The notes: generated from the letters alone by a model not told the origin. Positions 18,479 to 27,441 are shown, numbered from the stretch's first letter. The stretch: DNA of 64,000 bases from Dyadobacter linearis (GCF_907165045.1 NZ_CAJRAU010000008.1:148616-212615), one strand, 5' to 3'. Numbers and translations are program-made.

Positions 18479-20972
18479 TACTGTACTGTTTGATCATTTT
18501 CTGGATGCGGTCTTCCAGCTTTTCCGAAGTTAATTGTTCTCTCAGCCGATCCACCATAATCGGGAAAGAAAATGGGGTAGGTTTGGGTGTTTTTTTAACG
18601 ATAATTTTCTGCGTCGCAATGCGGTCGAGCGCATTCCGCATCCGCACTTCTTCGAGCTGGTAAGTAAGTACTTCCTGGTAAGCCTGCTTGATCAGCAGGT
18701 TGTTATCCTCGTATTTGCTCATTACCGTAAATAATAACGAGCTGGAAGCCTGTAACTGTCTCGTTTTTACATTTTTTCCAGGATATCCCTGAAACATCAG
18801 TCCCGAAATCGCCGCTATTTCCCTAAATTTTCGCTTCGCCATTTCCGTCGCATTCACACTCTGATAGATATCGTCGACCAGATGTTTGGTGGAAAAAAGG
18901 TCGTTTTCTGCCAAAAGCTTTTCAAAATCCACATATTGATCACTTAACAGCTCAAAACCATAATCATTCATCGCAACTGAAAAAGTAATGGGAGTGAGCT
19001 TGCTGATCCGGTAGGCGAGGATAATGGACATCCCTTCATGCACGAGCCGACCTTCAAAAGGGAAAATAAAAACGTGGTAACCTTCGCGCGTTTCGCATTG
19101 CTCGATCAGCAGCTCGTCCGTTTTCGGTATCATCGAGCGTTCTGCCTGCAATTCCAGCAGCGGCCGCATTTTAGCAAGTTCTTTTTCTTTAAATGGGTTT
19201 TCGATCGCATCAGCCAGTCGCTCGCGGATGAATGTGGATAGCTGCGAGGAAAGCGGCATTCTCCCACCTGCCCAACGAACCAGAAACCCTTTTTTACCCT
19301 GTGCTTTTTTAACAGAAACAGTCATTTCGTGAATGCGCAAAAACTCTACCGTCATTCCCGCGAATGTAAAAACGTCGCCCGGTTTCATCCACGTTACAAA
19401 AGACTCCTCCACCGTTCCGAGATATTTACCGCTTTGCAGCTTCACTTTGATCCCGGTTTCAGAAACGATCGTTCCCATACTCAACCGGTGGCGCAATGCA
19501 ACGCGCCGGCTGGTAACTACATAGCGCCCATCGACGCGCTCCACTTTTTTATATTCATCATAAACCGTAAGCGACGAGCTGCCCGTGGTGATGTATCCCA
19601 AAAGCCACTCCCATTCCTGCCGGTTCAGATATTGGTACCCATAACTATCGCGCACTTCCTCAAACAATGCGGCTTCCTCAAAACCTTCTCCGACTGCCAG
19701 CGTCATCATCCATTGAGCCAGCACATCGAATGCGTGAGCAACCGGCGGCCGGTCTTCGAGTATATTTTTGGCAACACCTTCCCGGAGTGAGACTGCTTCA
19801 ATCAATTCCAATGCATTGGTCGGACAAAAATAGATCTTACTATCCACGCCCGGCCGGTGACCGCTCCGTCCCGCTCGCTGGATAAATCGCGCGATACTTT
19901 TCGGGCTGCCGACCTGAATTACTGTATCCACTGGCCTGAAATCCACACCCAAGTCCAGACTCGCTGTGCAAATCACAAGCTTCAACCTCTCATCGTGCAG
20001 CGCTTCTTCCACCCAATCGCGTATTTCTCGGTCGAGCGAAGCGTGGTGCAAGGCCATAATTCCGGCAAATTCAGGGTATTTTTCAATGATAGTCCGGTAC
20101 CAGATCTCGGTCCCCGATCTTGTATTGGTAAAAAGCAATGTAGTATTGCTCTGGTTCACGATCTGCACCACCTGATCCACCAAACGCGTACCCATATACC
20201 CCGACCATGGAAGTGTCTCAACCCGCTCAGGTATAATGCTTTCGACCAGAATTCTCTTATCCGTATTTGCTTTAATGATCACCGAATTCTCTTCCGGAAA
20301 ACGCATTCCGAGTAGTACTTGTTTGGCTTCGTTCAGGTTACCAATAGTCGCCGATATTCCCCAGGTTTGGAGGTTTGGATTCATATTCCGGAGTCTTGCA
20401 ATCGCGAGTTCGGTCTGGGTACCACGTTTGCTGCCCATTAACTCATGCCACTCGTCGACTACCACTGTATGTAGGTTTTTGAATAGCTCTGAATTATTTT
20501 TTTGAGCAAATAAAATATGCAGACTTTCTGGGGTAATAATCAATGCATCAGGCATTTGCTTCTTTTGATCGCTCCTGTCTTTTGCATTGGTATCGCCCGT
20601 CCGCATTCCAACGCGCCACGTCAGGTTCATTTCCAATGCAGCCAATTCCATATTACGGAAAAGGTCTTTCGAAAGCGCGCGCAATGGCGTTATCCAGAGT
20701 ACTTGCAAGCCTTTTTTAGCCTTCGGTTCTTTTGACTTAGTTTTTGGTTCTTTTGGATTAGCCTTCGGCTCCTTGGCAGGAAGCGAATTAATGTGCCTGA
20801 TCAATATCGGAACCCAGAGCGAGTACGTCTTTCCGCTGCCTGTCGGCGCATTTACCAACCCGCTTTTACCGTCTAGATACGCAGCTGCAGCCTCTTTTTG
20901 AAAAGTCGCCCACTTCCACCCCTTGTTTTTAAACCATTGTTCAGCAATACTATGTCCGCGGGATTTGGTCAA
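18468..20972 (-). CDS. Ligase-associated DNA damage response DEXH-box helicase (Lhr-like)
   Basis: Superfamily 2 helicase of 834 aa. Motif I is NAPTGSGKTYSLW near residue 40, motif II VVDEWHEL, motif III SATIGN, and motif VI QRAGRSGHRPG; the remainder is the Lhr-type winged-helix and C-terminal region. A low-complexity insert rich in KEPKAK lies shortly after motif I. The start is a TTG at 20972 giving MTKSRGHSIAEQW. Family members work with PdeM, the exonuclease and the ligase. Here the ligase and exonuclease are on the same strand but separated by an oppositely oriented acyltransferase gene. Confidence 0.92.
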   Translation of the reverse strand: MTKSRGHSIAEQWFKNKGWKWATFQKEAAAAYLDGKSGLVNAPTGSGKTYSLWVPILIRHINSLPAKEPKANPKEPKTKSKEPKAKKGLQVLWITPLRALSKDLFRNMELAALEMNLTWRVGMRTGDTNAKDRSDQKKQMPDALIITPESLHILFAQKNNSELFKNLHTVVVDEWHELMGSKRGTQTELAIARLRNMNPNLQTWGISATIGNLNEAKQVLLGMRFPEENSVIIKANTDKRILVESIIPERVETLPWSGYMGTRLVDQVVQIVNQSNTTLLFTNTRSGTEIWYRTIIEKYPEFAGIMALHHASLDREIRDWVEEALHDERLKLVICTASLDLGVDFRPVDTVIQVGSPKSIARFIQRAGRSGHRPGVDSKIYFCPTNALELIEAVSLREGVAKNILEDRPPVAHAFDVLAQWMMTLAVGEGFEEAALFEEVRDSYGYQYLNRQEWEWLLGYITTGSSSLTVYDEYKKVERVDGRYVVTSRRVALRHRLSMGTIVSETGIKVKLQSGKYLGTVEESFVTWMKPGDVFTFAGMTVEFLRIHEMTVSVKKAQGKKGFLVRWAGGRMPLSSQLSTFIRERLADAIENPFKEKELAKMRPLLELQAERSMIPKTDELLIEQCETREGYHVFIFPFEGRLVHEGMSIILAYRISKLTPITFSVAMNDYGFELLSDQYVDFEKLLAENDLFSTKHLVDDIYQSVNATEMAKRKFREIAAISGLMFQGYPGKNVKTRQLQASSSLLFTVMSKYEDNNLLIKQAYQEVLTYQLEEVRMRNALDRIATQKIIVKKTPKPTPFSFPIMVDRLREQLTSEKLEDRIQKMIKQYSNAD

Positions 20973-21046
20973 GGGTTGTTACGGGTTAAAATGAATATAT
21001 CAGCATTAATGTCAAATACTGTACCATAAAACGTTGCGATACCGAA

Positions 21047-21078
21047 TTGTTCAATTGCAGTCAAAATAGCTACTTTTG
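21047..21078 (+). promoter_or_regulatory. Predicted Bacteroidota promoter of the acyltransferase gene
   Basis: TTG at 21047-21049 and TACTTTTG at 21071-21078 with 21 bases between, matching TTG-N(17-23)-TAnnTTTG. It would start transcription near 21085, about 70 bases before the ATG. Confidence 0.55.
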
Positions 21079-21153
21079 TCCAAAAGCTTAAAGTCAATTT
21101 TTGAATTAAGGCTCTGCCAACGTTGACACACTAATATCAATCAAATAAGAAAT

Positions 21154-22182
21154 ATGCTTAACAGTATTCAAATTCTCCGCGCGATTGCAGCCCTTTTGGT
21201 TGTATTTGCCCACTTTGAATTTGTGAAGCCCGCAGTAGGAGGATTTGGCGTCGATATATTCTTTATTATCAGCGGCTTCATCATGGCCTACATTGTCAAT
21301 AAAAATTCCGACGCCTTTCTATACCGCCGCCTGGTCAGGATCATCCCGATTTACTGGTTTATGACTTTGCTGACACTTGCGCTTTATGCTGTCAAACCAA
21401 GTTGGTTCCGGAGCTTAATTGTTACGCCTGAGGCAGTTATCAAATCGCTTTTGTTCATTCCCTACCGCATCAAAGGCAGCGGGCCCATTCTCTCTCTCGG
21501 CTGGACATTGACGTACGAAATGTTCTTTTACGTTTGCATTGCTGTATTTACCGCGATTTTTGGAAACAGAAAAGGAATGAATGCGTGTCTTATTTTCCTG
21601 ACACTTTTCGTAATTGTTTTCAACGTTTTTCCGGTTCGAAACTACATTGTCCAGTTTTACAGCAACACTATCATCCTGGAATTTGTAGCGGGAAGCCTGT
21701 TGTATCAATATTGGAAGGCATTTGGAAACATCAAATCAGGACTTCTCAATGCAATGGGCTTATCGCTGGGAGTTGCCTCATTCGTATTCCTGCTGTTTGC
21801 TGATTACCTGCACGACCCCAATTTGACCCGATTTATATTGTTCGGTATCCCCGCCTTTTTCATTGCCAATGCGTTTTTGATTTTAGAGGAAAAAGTCAAT
21901 CACAAAAACAAAGTTCACGCCACTGCTATTTTGCTCGGCGACGCGAGTTATGCAATGTACCTCGTTCATCCGTTTGTGATCTACGCGTTTATCAGATTAA
22001 TTTTCGTCAGGTTCAAAGTGGAGGGAACCGCATTTGAGCTAACCCAATTGATCGGTACAATGATCATCGTCTGCCTCGTCGCAGTTGCTATTCACAAATG
22101 GTTTGAAAAGCCTGTTTTGAAAGCTTTGAAATCGGTTTTGGATAAGAGGTTTGATTCGAAAAAAGTTGTTAAGCCAGTCTGA
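21154..22182 (+). CDS. Acyltransferase family 3 membrane protein (OafA-like)
   Basis: Integral membrane acyltransferase with about ten helices. The N-terminus shows the family hallmarks: IQILRAIAALLVVFAHFEF with the active-site His and Arg, GGFGVDIFFIISGFIMAY, and a following RRLVRIIPIYW. Such proteins acetylate or succinylate surface sugars. The 342-aa length is typical and there is no extra SGNH domain. The gene stands alone on the plus strand inside the minus-strand DNA repair set, with its own predicted promoter and terminator, so it appears to be an insertion unrelated to repair. Confidence 0.88.
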   Translation: MLNSIQILRAIAALLVVFAHFEFVKPAVGGFGVDIFFIISGFIMAYIVNKNSDAFLYRRLVRIIPIYWFMTLLTLALYAVKPSWFRSLIVTPEAVIKSLLFIPYRIKGSGPILSLGWTLTYEMFFYVCIAVFTAIFGNRKGMNACLIFLTLFVIVFNVFPVRNYIVQFYSNTIILEFVAGSLLYQYWKAFGNIKSGLLNAMGLSLGVASFVFLLFADYLHDPNLTRFILFGIPAFFIANAFLILEEKVNHKNKVHATAILLGDASYAMYLVHPFVIYAFIRLIFVRFKVEGTAFELTQLIGTMIIVCLVAVAIHKWFEKPVLKALKSVLDKRFDSKKVVKPV

Positions 22183-22197
22183 GAAGCTGTCTGGCTT
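22171..22197. terminator. Terminator shared by two convergent genes
   Basis: AAGCCAG (22171-22177) pairs with CTGGCTT (22191-22197) around a 13-base loop. The hairpin covers the last codons of the acyltransferase gene and touches the stop of the ligase gene. Confidence 0.6.
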
Positions 22198-23795
22198 CAT
22201 TTATACAATTCTAAAATCCCTTTCAAATTTTCCAATGTATCAGCTTCCTCTGCCTTCTTATCCTGCCTCCATCTCAATATCCTTGGAAACCTCACTGCAA
22301 TCCCGGACTTGTGCCGCGTTGAAGCATTAATCCCTTCGAAACCGATTTCAAATACCAATTCCGGCTTTACTGTGCGCACCGGGCCGAACTTCTCGATTAC
22401 ATTTCTTTTGATAAAATAATCCACCTTTCCGATTTCCTGATCAGTTAAGCCAGAGTAAGCTTTGGCGAAAGGGACCAGTTTTCCATCGTCTCCCCACACA
22501 GCAAAAGTATAATCTGTAAACAGTTCAGCGCGGCGGCCTGAGCCTTTTTGGGCATATATCAAAACGGCGTCGACGCTCAGCGGATCCACTTTCCATTTCC
22601 ACCAATCGCCTTTTTTACGCCCAACCTGATAGGTACCCGCTTTACGTTTGATCATAAAACCCTCTGCATTCTGCTCGCGCGAAGTTGAATGCAGGTCATG
22701 TAAATCCTTCCACTCCTTAAACTCAATTAATGGAGAAAGATAGAAAACTGATTCCCCGGCAACCTGACTGTGCAAGAGTTCGAGTTCAGCGCGGCGTTGC
22801 TCCTGCGTCAGTCCGCGAATATCTACGCCATTTGCTTCCAGCATATCATAACCCAGAAATGCTATCGGCGCTTCTTCAAGTACTTTTTTGGATAAATTCT
22901 TCCGGCCAATCCTAGTTTGCAGCACATTAAAAGGCATTGGTTTTCCTTCCTGATAAGTCACGATTTCACCGTCTAGCACAGTCCCGTTTGGCAAAATATC
23001 CGCGAGGAAATGCAGCTCTGGGAATTTTTCGGTAGAAAGTTCTTCACCTCTTGTCCAGATGAAAAGCTCATTATTTCTATGAATGATCTGCGAACGGATT
23101 CCGTCCCATTTCCATTCTGCAAACCAATCTGTGGGATCACCTAAATCTGATACATCTCCTTCGATTTGATAAGCTAGATAGTAAGGATAAGGTCGCGACG
23201 CATTGTCGTTTTCACCTTTGTCAAGAATAAGCTTTTCAAAAGTTGTGCTCTGCGGCTCCCATTGGCCCATTACGCGGTGGGCGATCACATTGGAGTCAGT
23301 CTCCGTAGCTTCGGCTAATGCTCTCACCACCAAAGTTTGAGAAACACCAATTCGAAAGCTGCCCATTAAAAGCTTATTGAAAACAAAGGTTTCATGCTGC
23401 GAAAGCTGAGCCCATGCATTGACTATATGCGCGTGTTTTTCTTCATCGGTCATCTTCGGCAACTCGCCCAGGTATTCAAACCAACCGGTAAGCGATTTGT
23501 CCGAACCTGTGCTTCCTGTTCTTGGCAAAAGCAGTGAAATGGTTTCTCCCAAGTCACCCACGCTATGATAACTTTCCTGAAATAACCACATCGGTACATT
23601 CGCTTCCTGCGCCGCCCATTCTTTCACCATCGTGCGGTTTACCTTGAATGAAGGTCGCCGGCCGGTGAAAAGGGTAAGTGCCCAGAGCTTGTCCTCGTCG
23701 GACGCTTCCAGGAAATATTGTCTGAGTAAATCGACTTTCGCATTCGTTTTGTTCGTGCGGTCGAGGTTCATGAAGAGGTCTGCGAATTGTTTCAT
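22197..23795 (-). CDS. ATP-dependent DNA ligase (ligase-associated repair set)
   Basis: Joins DNA nicks using ATP. The nucleotidyl-transferase motif is WKWDGIRSQ with adenylated Lys229 (K-x-D-G-x-R); further motifs include DGEIVTYQ, FDVL-like FLGYDMLEANG, GFMIKRK and WWKWKVD. The N-terminal ~200 residues form the DNA-binding domain and the C-terminus the OB domain. Length 532 aa fits bacterial LigB/LigC-type enzymes from this set. The ATG overlaps the exonuclease stop (ATGA). Unusually for the phylum, an SD-like GGAGG lies 9 bases before the start, supplied by a short repeat. Confidence 0.95.
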   Translation of the reverse strand: MKQFADLFMNLDRTNKTNAKVDLLRQYFLEASDEDKLWALTLFTGRRPSFKVNRTMVKEWAAQEANVPMWLFQESYHSVGDLGETISLLLPRTGSTGSDKSLTGWFEYLGELPKMTDEEKHAHIVNAWAQLSQHETFVFNKLLMGSFRIGVSQTLVVRALAEATETDSNVIAHRVMGQWEPQSTTFEKLILDKGENDNASRPYPYYLAYQIEGDVSDLGDPTDWFAEWKWDGIRSQIIHRNNELFIWTRGEELSTEKFPELHFLADILPNGTVLDGEIVTYQEGKPMPFNVLQTRIGRKNLSKKVLEEAPIAFLGYDMLEANGVDIRGLTQEQRRAELELLHSQVAGESVFYLSPLIEFKEWKDLHDLHSTSREQNAEGFMIKRKAGTYQVGRKKGDWWKWKVDPLSVDAVLIYAQKGSGRRAELFTDYTFAVWGDDGKLVPFAKAYSGLTDQEIGKVDYFIKRNVIEKFGPVRTVKPELVFEIGFEGINASTRHKSGIAVRFPRILRWRQDKKAEEADTLENLKGILELYK

Positions 23796-24934
23796 GGTTG
23801 CTGGCCTCCTGCCCCTAAATCCCCCTGGGGGGACTTTTCTTTTGATGTATTTTCGACGTCATCGTCTAGTATTGCTTTGTGTTGCTCGTAACTTTCACTT
23901 GCTACTGCCGCGTCTTGTACTACTTCTTCCTCCTCATTTTCATCTTCGTTTCCGTACATGGTGTTCACTTCTGCGGCCCAGATGCCGTTTTCATTTAGCC
24001 AGCGGGAGTAAATGGCGGTGTATCCATGCGTTACATATACTTTCTCAGCGCCGGTTTCTAAAACTGCCGTGTTCAAATCTGGCCAGTCCACGTGATCGCT
24101 CAGCACAAAGCCCTGATCGACAGCCCGACGGTTTTTAGCACCCCGCAGCGCCATCCAGCCCGAACAATATCCCAGAGAATAAGGGGCAAATTTTTTGATC
24201 CACGTGCTGCTATCCACCGAAGGAGGCGCAACAACTAATGCGCCTTTAAAGAGTTTCTTATCAGTTTCCTTTGTTACTAATGTGAGTTTGGGCAAATCAA
24301 ATCCAGCCTCTCGCAGCCTCTCATTTAGTGTGAAAATAGCGCCGTGCGCGTAAATAGGTTCTTGCTGCAACTGAATATTTTTCAAGATCCGCTGCATTTT
24401 ACCCAAAGAATAACCCATGATCACACTTGCTTTCCCATCGACCCGGTTCTGCGCCCACCAGTTATCGATCTCAGTCATCACTTCATGCTGCGGCTGCCAT
24501 TTGTAAATGGGCAAGCCGAAGGTAGATTCCGTGATAAATACATTGCATTTCACCGGTTCAAAAGGGACTGAGAAGTTGTCATTCTCCAATTTGTAATCAC
24601 CACTTGCCACCCAAACCTCACCCTGATACTCCACCCGAACCTGTGCCGAGCCAATAATGTGGCCCGCGGGATGCAGTGAGAACTTCACGCCATTGATCAT
24701 GAATTTCTGACCGTATTCTATCGTTTGCAGAGAAATATCCTGCCCCAAACGAAGCCGCAGAATGGGCTCGCTGTCTTTGTGGGAAAGATAATGCCGGCTC
24801 CCCCAACGTGCGTGATCGCTGTGCGCGTGCGTGATGATCGCCCGGTCTACCGGAATCCACGGATCAATGTGAACATCGGCAACGGAGCAGTATATACTTT
24901 TGCCGGTAAATTGAAGTAACGGTTGTGCTGGCAT
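23792..24934 (-). CDS. Ligase-associated DNA damage response exonuclease (MBL fold)
   Basis: Metallo-beta-lactamase-fold nuclease related to SNM1 and CPSF-type enzymes. Its zinc site THAHSDHARWGS (HxHxDH) is intact, with later motifs LHPAGHIIGSAQV, ASGDYK, LSDHVDW and YVTHGY. It starts the four-protein repair set and is translationally coupled to the ligase. After about residue 330 the chain turns into an acidic low-complexity tail, and the final ~14 residues (SPQGDLGAGGQQP) are encoded by a C/G-rich repeat element rather than by family-conserved sequence. Confidence 0.93.
   Translation of the reverse strand: MPAQPLLQFTGKSIYCSVADVHIDPWIPVDRAIITHAHSDHARWGSRHYLSHKDSEPILRLRLGQDISLQTIEYGQKFMINGVKFSLHPAGHIIGSAQVRVEYQGEVWVASGDYKLENDNFSVPFEPVKCNVFITESTFGLPIYKWQPQHEVMTEIDNWWAQNRVDGKASVIMGYSLGKMQRILKNIQLQQEPIYAHGAIFTLNERLREAGFDLPKLTLVTKETDKKLFKGALVVAPPSVDSSTWIKKFAPYSLGYCSGWMALRGAKNRRAVDQGFVLSDHVDWPDLNTAVLETGAEKVYVTHGYTAIYSRWLNENGIWAAEVNTMYGNEDENEEEEVVQDAAVASESYEQHKAILDDDVENTSKEKSPQGDLGAGGQQP
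23800..23840. repeat. Short palindromic repeat of the CCCCTAAATCCCCC type
   Basis: The segment contains CCCCTAAATCCCCC followed by TGGGGGGACTTTTC. The CCCCC/GGGGG arms can pair. From memory, elements of this form are scattered in many Bacteroidota genomes; this was not checked here. It lies at the junction of the exonuclease and ligase genes, encoding the exonuclease tail and giving an SD-like sequence to the ligase. Confidence 0.6.
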
Positions 24935-25089
24935 GAACCGGAAATCATGAAAAGTGTGCCAGCTTGATTAATGCTCGTTTATGCCCGGAATGTGCTACGC
25001 TGGATAAAACATGTCACAGGATAATTGGATTTGAATTAGTAAATTGTGTTTGTGTAAATTGTCAGATCACTCATAAACACTTTACACAC

Positions 25090-25695
25090 ATGGGATTTGC
25101 GCTTATGGTCGAACCGAAATATACCATATCTGAATACCTCAAACTGGAAGAGGAAAGCGAGATTCGTCATGAATATTATGACGGCGAAGTGTTCGCTATG
25201 GCCGGTACGTTGATGAACCACAACCGCATTGTCGGCAAACTGCGGGCAATATTCGAGAAACGTTTTCAGCCTGATGGATGTGATGTATTTACGGAAAACA
25301 TCAAAACCGAAGTAACACCGGACCTTTGTTATGCGTATCCTGATTTGATCCTGACATGCGCTGCCGATGATCGTGACGGCATTTACCTTGTCAAGCACCC
25401 TACAATTCTTGTTGAGGTTCTTTCCAAAACATCTATTTCCAAGGATAAAGGATTTAAATTGAGAATGTACAGGCAAATTCCTTCGCTTCAACACTATCTG
25501 CTGGTTTCTCAGAATGAATTTTACGTTGAGCTTTACAGCCGCTCAATACATAACAACTTGTGGAATTATCAAAATTTTGAAGATCCGGCTGATAAGATTG
25601 TATTTGAAGCGTTGAAATTTGAGATTCTTATGTCTACGATTTATGAAAATATCAAGTTTCTGGACAAGGAAGAGACAACGCTACCAGGGGATTAG
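25090..25695 (+). CDS. Uma2 family endonuclease-like protein (DUF820)
   Basis: PD-(D/E)xK-fold protein of the Uma2 family, common in accessory regions; its biological role is unclear. Typical elements are KYTISEYLKLEEES at the start, HEYYDGEVFAMAG, MNHNRIVGKLR, then AYPDLILTCA and TILVEVLSKTS with the expected Asp and Glu, and YRQIPSLQHYLLVSQ. Two ATGs (25090 and 25105) are close; the first is used here. A possible upstream extension to 24964 is Cys-rich and unlike the family, so it was left out. Confidence 0.83.
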   Translation: MGFALMVEPKYTISEYLKLEEESEIRHEYYDGEVFAMAGTLMNHNRIVGKLRAIFEKRFQPDGCDVFTENIKTEVTPDLCYAYPDLILTCAADDRDGIYLVKHPTILVEVLSKTSISKDKGFKLRMYRQIPSLQHYLLVSQNEFYVELYSRSIHNNLWNYQNFEDPADKIVFEALKFEILMSTIYENIKFLDKEETTLPGD

Positions 25696-25724
25696 AAATA
25701 AAGTGCGTAACACTTATAATTCTT

Positions 25725-26123
25725 ATGTTGACAAAAACACGCGAAGAAAGAACAGCAGCTGAGGAAGCGCAACGCTATTTGGAGAATGCCCGGACCATAC
25801 TTACTGAAAAGGCCGGGAAGAAGGACGGTTTGTATGCAGATGTGAAATATGTAAAAATGGCTTCAGGTACAGCCTATTGTGCGGCATTGCTGATTCTGGA
25901 TGAATTCTTGAAGCAAAAGGAAGGTATTCATTTTAAGAAACCGACCAGCATTGAAGATTACATTTCGAGGATTCGTAAGTATGATAAAAAGTTGCTTAGA
26001 CTTTTAGTAGATGTTTATGATGAATTGCATTTAGCTGGTTATTACCACGGAACAAAGTCAGTCAATACAATCCAGCTTGGTCTTACCAATGTGACTAAGA
26101 TGCTGAACTACATCGCAAACTGA
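25725..26123 (+). CDS. DUF5618 family protein
   Basis: 132-residue, mostly helical protein resembling the DUF5618 family of Bacteroidota. A HEPN-like all-alpha character is suggested by the pattern EEAQRYLENARTIL, SGTAYCAALLILDEFL and the late GYYHGTKSVNTI, but no RxxxxxH catalytic motif is present. It follows the Uma2 gene after 29 bases and may form an operon with it. The tandem array begins just downstream. Confidence 0.65.
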   Translation: MLTKTREERTAAEEAQRYLENARTILTEKAGKKDGLYADVKYVKMASGTAYCAALLILDEFLKQKEGIHFKKPTSIEDYISRIRKYDKKLLRLLVDVYDELHLAGYYHGTKSVNTIQLGLTNVTKMLNYIAN

Positions 26124-26154
26124 TTCTCGCAATTCCGAAAACCTCTCGATTCAT

Positions 26155-26279
26155 AAACAGGAGGCTCCTCGGGAGCCGTGATTTCCGATGTATACACATT
26201 TTCTATAAACAGGGGGCTCCTCGGGAGCCACGTTTTTCTGGGGATGCACTTTTCCATAAACAGGAGGCTCCTCTGGAGC
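26155..26279. repeat. Three inverted copies of the CCTGTTT palindromic repeat
   Basis: Three segments of form AAACAGGAGGCTCC-nnn-GGAGCC at about 26155-26177, 26207-26229 and 26258-26279, separated by unrelated sequence. They are the reverse complement of the second half of each unit of the adjacent tandem array (GGCTCC-nnn-GGAGCC-TCCTGTTT). Confidence 0.85.
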
Positions 26280-26293
26280 GGCATTGTCAGCCG

Positions 26294-26905
26294 AAACCGT
26301 TCCGGAGGAACGCCCTGTTTATAGAAACAACATATTTCTACCACTCCAAAAGCTCCTGAGGAGCCTCCTTTTTGCATTTAGTGTACAATTAGCCCGAAAC
26401 CGTTCCAGAGGAACGCCCTGTTTATAGAAACAACATATTTCCTACCACTCCAAAGGCTCCTGAGGAGCCTCCTGTTTGCATGTAGTTTACAATTAGACAG
26501 AAACCGTTCCAGAGGAACGCCCTGTTTATAGAACCATCATATTCCCTACCACTCCAAAGGCTCCTGAGGAGCCTCCTGTTTGCATGTAGTGTACAATTAG
26601 ACAGAAACCGTTCCAGAGGAACGCCCTGTTTATAGAACCAACATATTCCCTACCACCCCAACGGCTCCTGAGGAGCCTCCTGTTTGCTTTTAGTGTACAA
26701 TTAAACCGAAACCGTTCCAGAGGAACGCCCTGTTTATAGAACCAACATATTCCCTACCACTCCAAAGGCTCCTGAGGAGCCTCCTGTTTGCATGTAGTGT
26801 ACAATTAGACCGAAACCGTTCCGGAGGAACGCCCTGTTTATAGAACCATCATATTTCCCTACCACCCCAACGGCTCCTGAGGAGCCTCCTGTTTGCTTTT
26901 AGTGT
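26294..26905. repeat. Tandem array of six ~104-bp units with paired palindromes
   Basis: Units begin (AAACCGTTCC) at 26294, 26397, 26501, 26605, 26709 and 26813, giving periods of 103, 104, 104, 104 and 104. Each unit holds two palindromes, GTTCC-aga-GGAAC and GGCTCC-tga-GGAGCC, and each palindrome is followed after two or three bases by CCTGTTT. The two halves are therefore diverged versions of one element. Copies differ at only a few positions, which suggests recent amplification. There are no unique spacers, and no coding sense in any frame is likely. Confidence 0.92.
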
Positions 26906-26919
26906 AGATAGGGTGATTC

Positions 26920-27147
26920 CTATCTTCCAAGCTTCATCAGCATTGTCGCAACTCTAAGCTGGTTCACAATATGCACGCGCATTTCAGGAGTAACATTTTC
27001 AAGATCTGTACTGAACAAAAAGCTTTCAACCATATAGTGCATTGATTCCACCATTTCGCTGACATGGTCGGTTGCGAAAAAATCACGAATGATCTCATTT
27101 TGTTTAACTAAGGCCTCATCCGATAGGCTGGTTTTCAGTGTGTTCAT
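26920..27147 (-). CDS. Small protein B, copy 1 (unknown family)
   Basis: 75-residue protein, not recognised. It is a paralogue of the gene at 31229-31522: both have ALVKQNE/HELVKEFF-type helices and share the near-identical stretch ENVTPEMRVHI-nNQLRV with a closing KLG. No membrane segment. ATG 27147 is preferred over an upstream 27183 codon, because an 11-base tandem repeat (TAGTTTTGAAA, 27147-27168) lies right there. It follows gene A copy 1 on the same strand, with a terminator-like hairpin and an operator-like element between them. The tandem array lies just downstream. Confidence 0.72.
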   Translation of the reverse strand: MNTLKTSLSDEALVKQNEIIRDFFATDHVSEMVESMHYMVESFLFSTDLENVTPEMRVHIVNQLRVATMLMKLGR

Positions 27148-27222
27148 AGTTTTGAAATAGTTTTGAAATAGTTTAAATGACAAATGTTTTACGGAGTTTT
27201 ACATAAATTTTAGATAAATAAA

Positions 27223-27238
27223 AAGCCGATTAGGGCTT
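27223..27238 (-). terminator. Terminator-like hairpin between A and B, copy 1
   Basis: On the minus strand AAGCC and GGCTT pair around a 6-base loop and are followed by TTTATTT. It overlaps the stop codon of gene A, so gene B may be expressed less than A or from its own start point. Confidence 0.5.
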
Positions 27239-27439
27239 ATATCTGACTACGGTTTCAATTTCAAAATGACCATATTCCATTAGAATTTGTCGCATTCTTT
27301 TTTCAGAAATTCCTCTTCCATAAATATAGTCTTGCATTGCCTGAACCGCTTTTCCTTTCTTTTGCTCAGGACTCAATTCAGGATACAAATTTTTAACCCA
27401 CCAGTCAAATGCCTCAGACACAGAAGAGAATGTCTTCAT
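27230..27439 (-). CDS. Small protein A, copy 1 (unknown family)
   Basis: 69-residue protein, not recognised. Its paralogue is at 30951-31163; both share F-S-S-V-x-E-A-F-x-W-W, then Y-P-x-L-S-P-E-x-K-K-G-K, then G-I-S-E-K-R-M-x-x-I-L-x-E-x-G and a short beta-like tail. The GISEKRM segment could be the recognition helix of a small helix-turn-helix, but this is only a pattern guess. A promoter-like TTG/TACTTTTG pair lies immediately before the ATG. First gene of a two-gene module with B. Confidence 0.75.
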   Translation of the reverse strand: MKTFSSVSEAFDWWVKNLYPELSPEQKKGKAVQAMQDYIYGRGISEKRMRQILMEYGHFEIETVVRYKP

Positions 27440-27441
27440 TT

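Noticed and set aside
26108..26377. Minus-strand open frame over the repeats
   Set aside because: Its sequence is read from the palindromic repeat (EPPVYES-like strings), with no independent support as a protein.
26294..26905. CRISPR array
   Set aside because: The repeats are regularly spaced, but whole ~104-bp units repeat head to tail with no unique spacers, and no cas genes are near.
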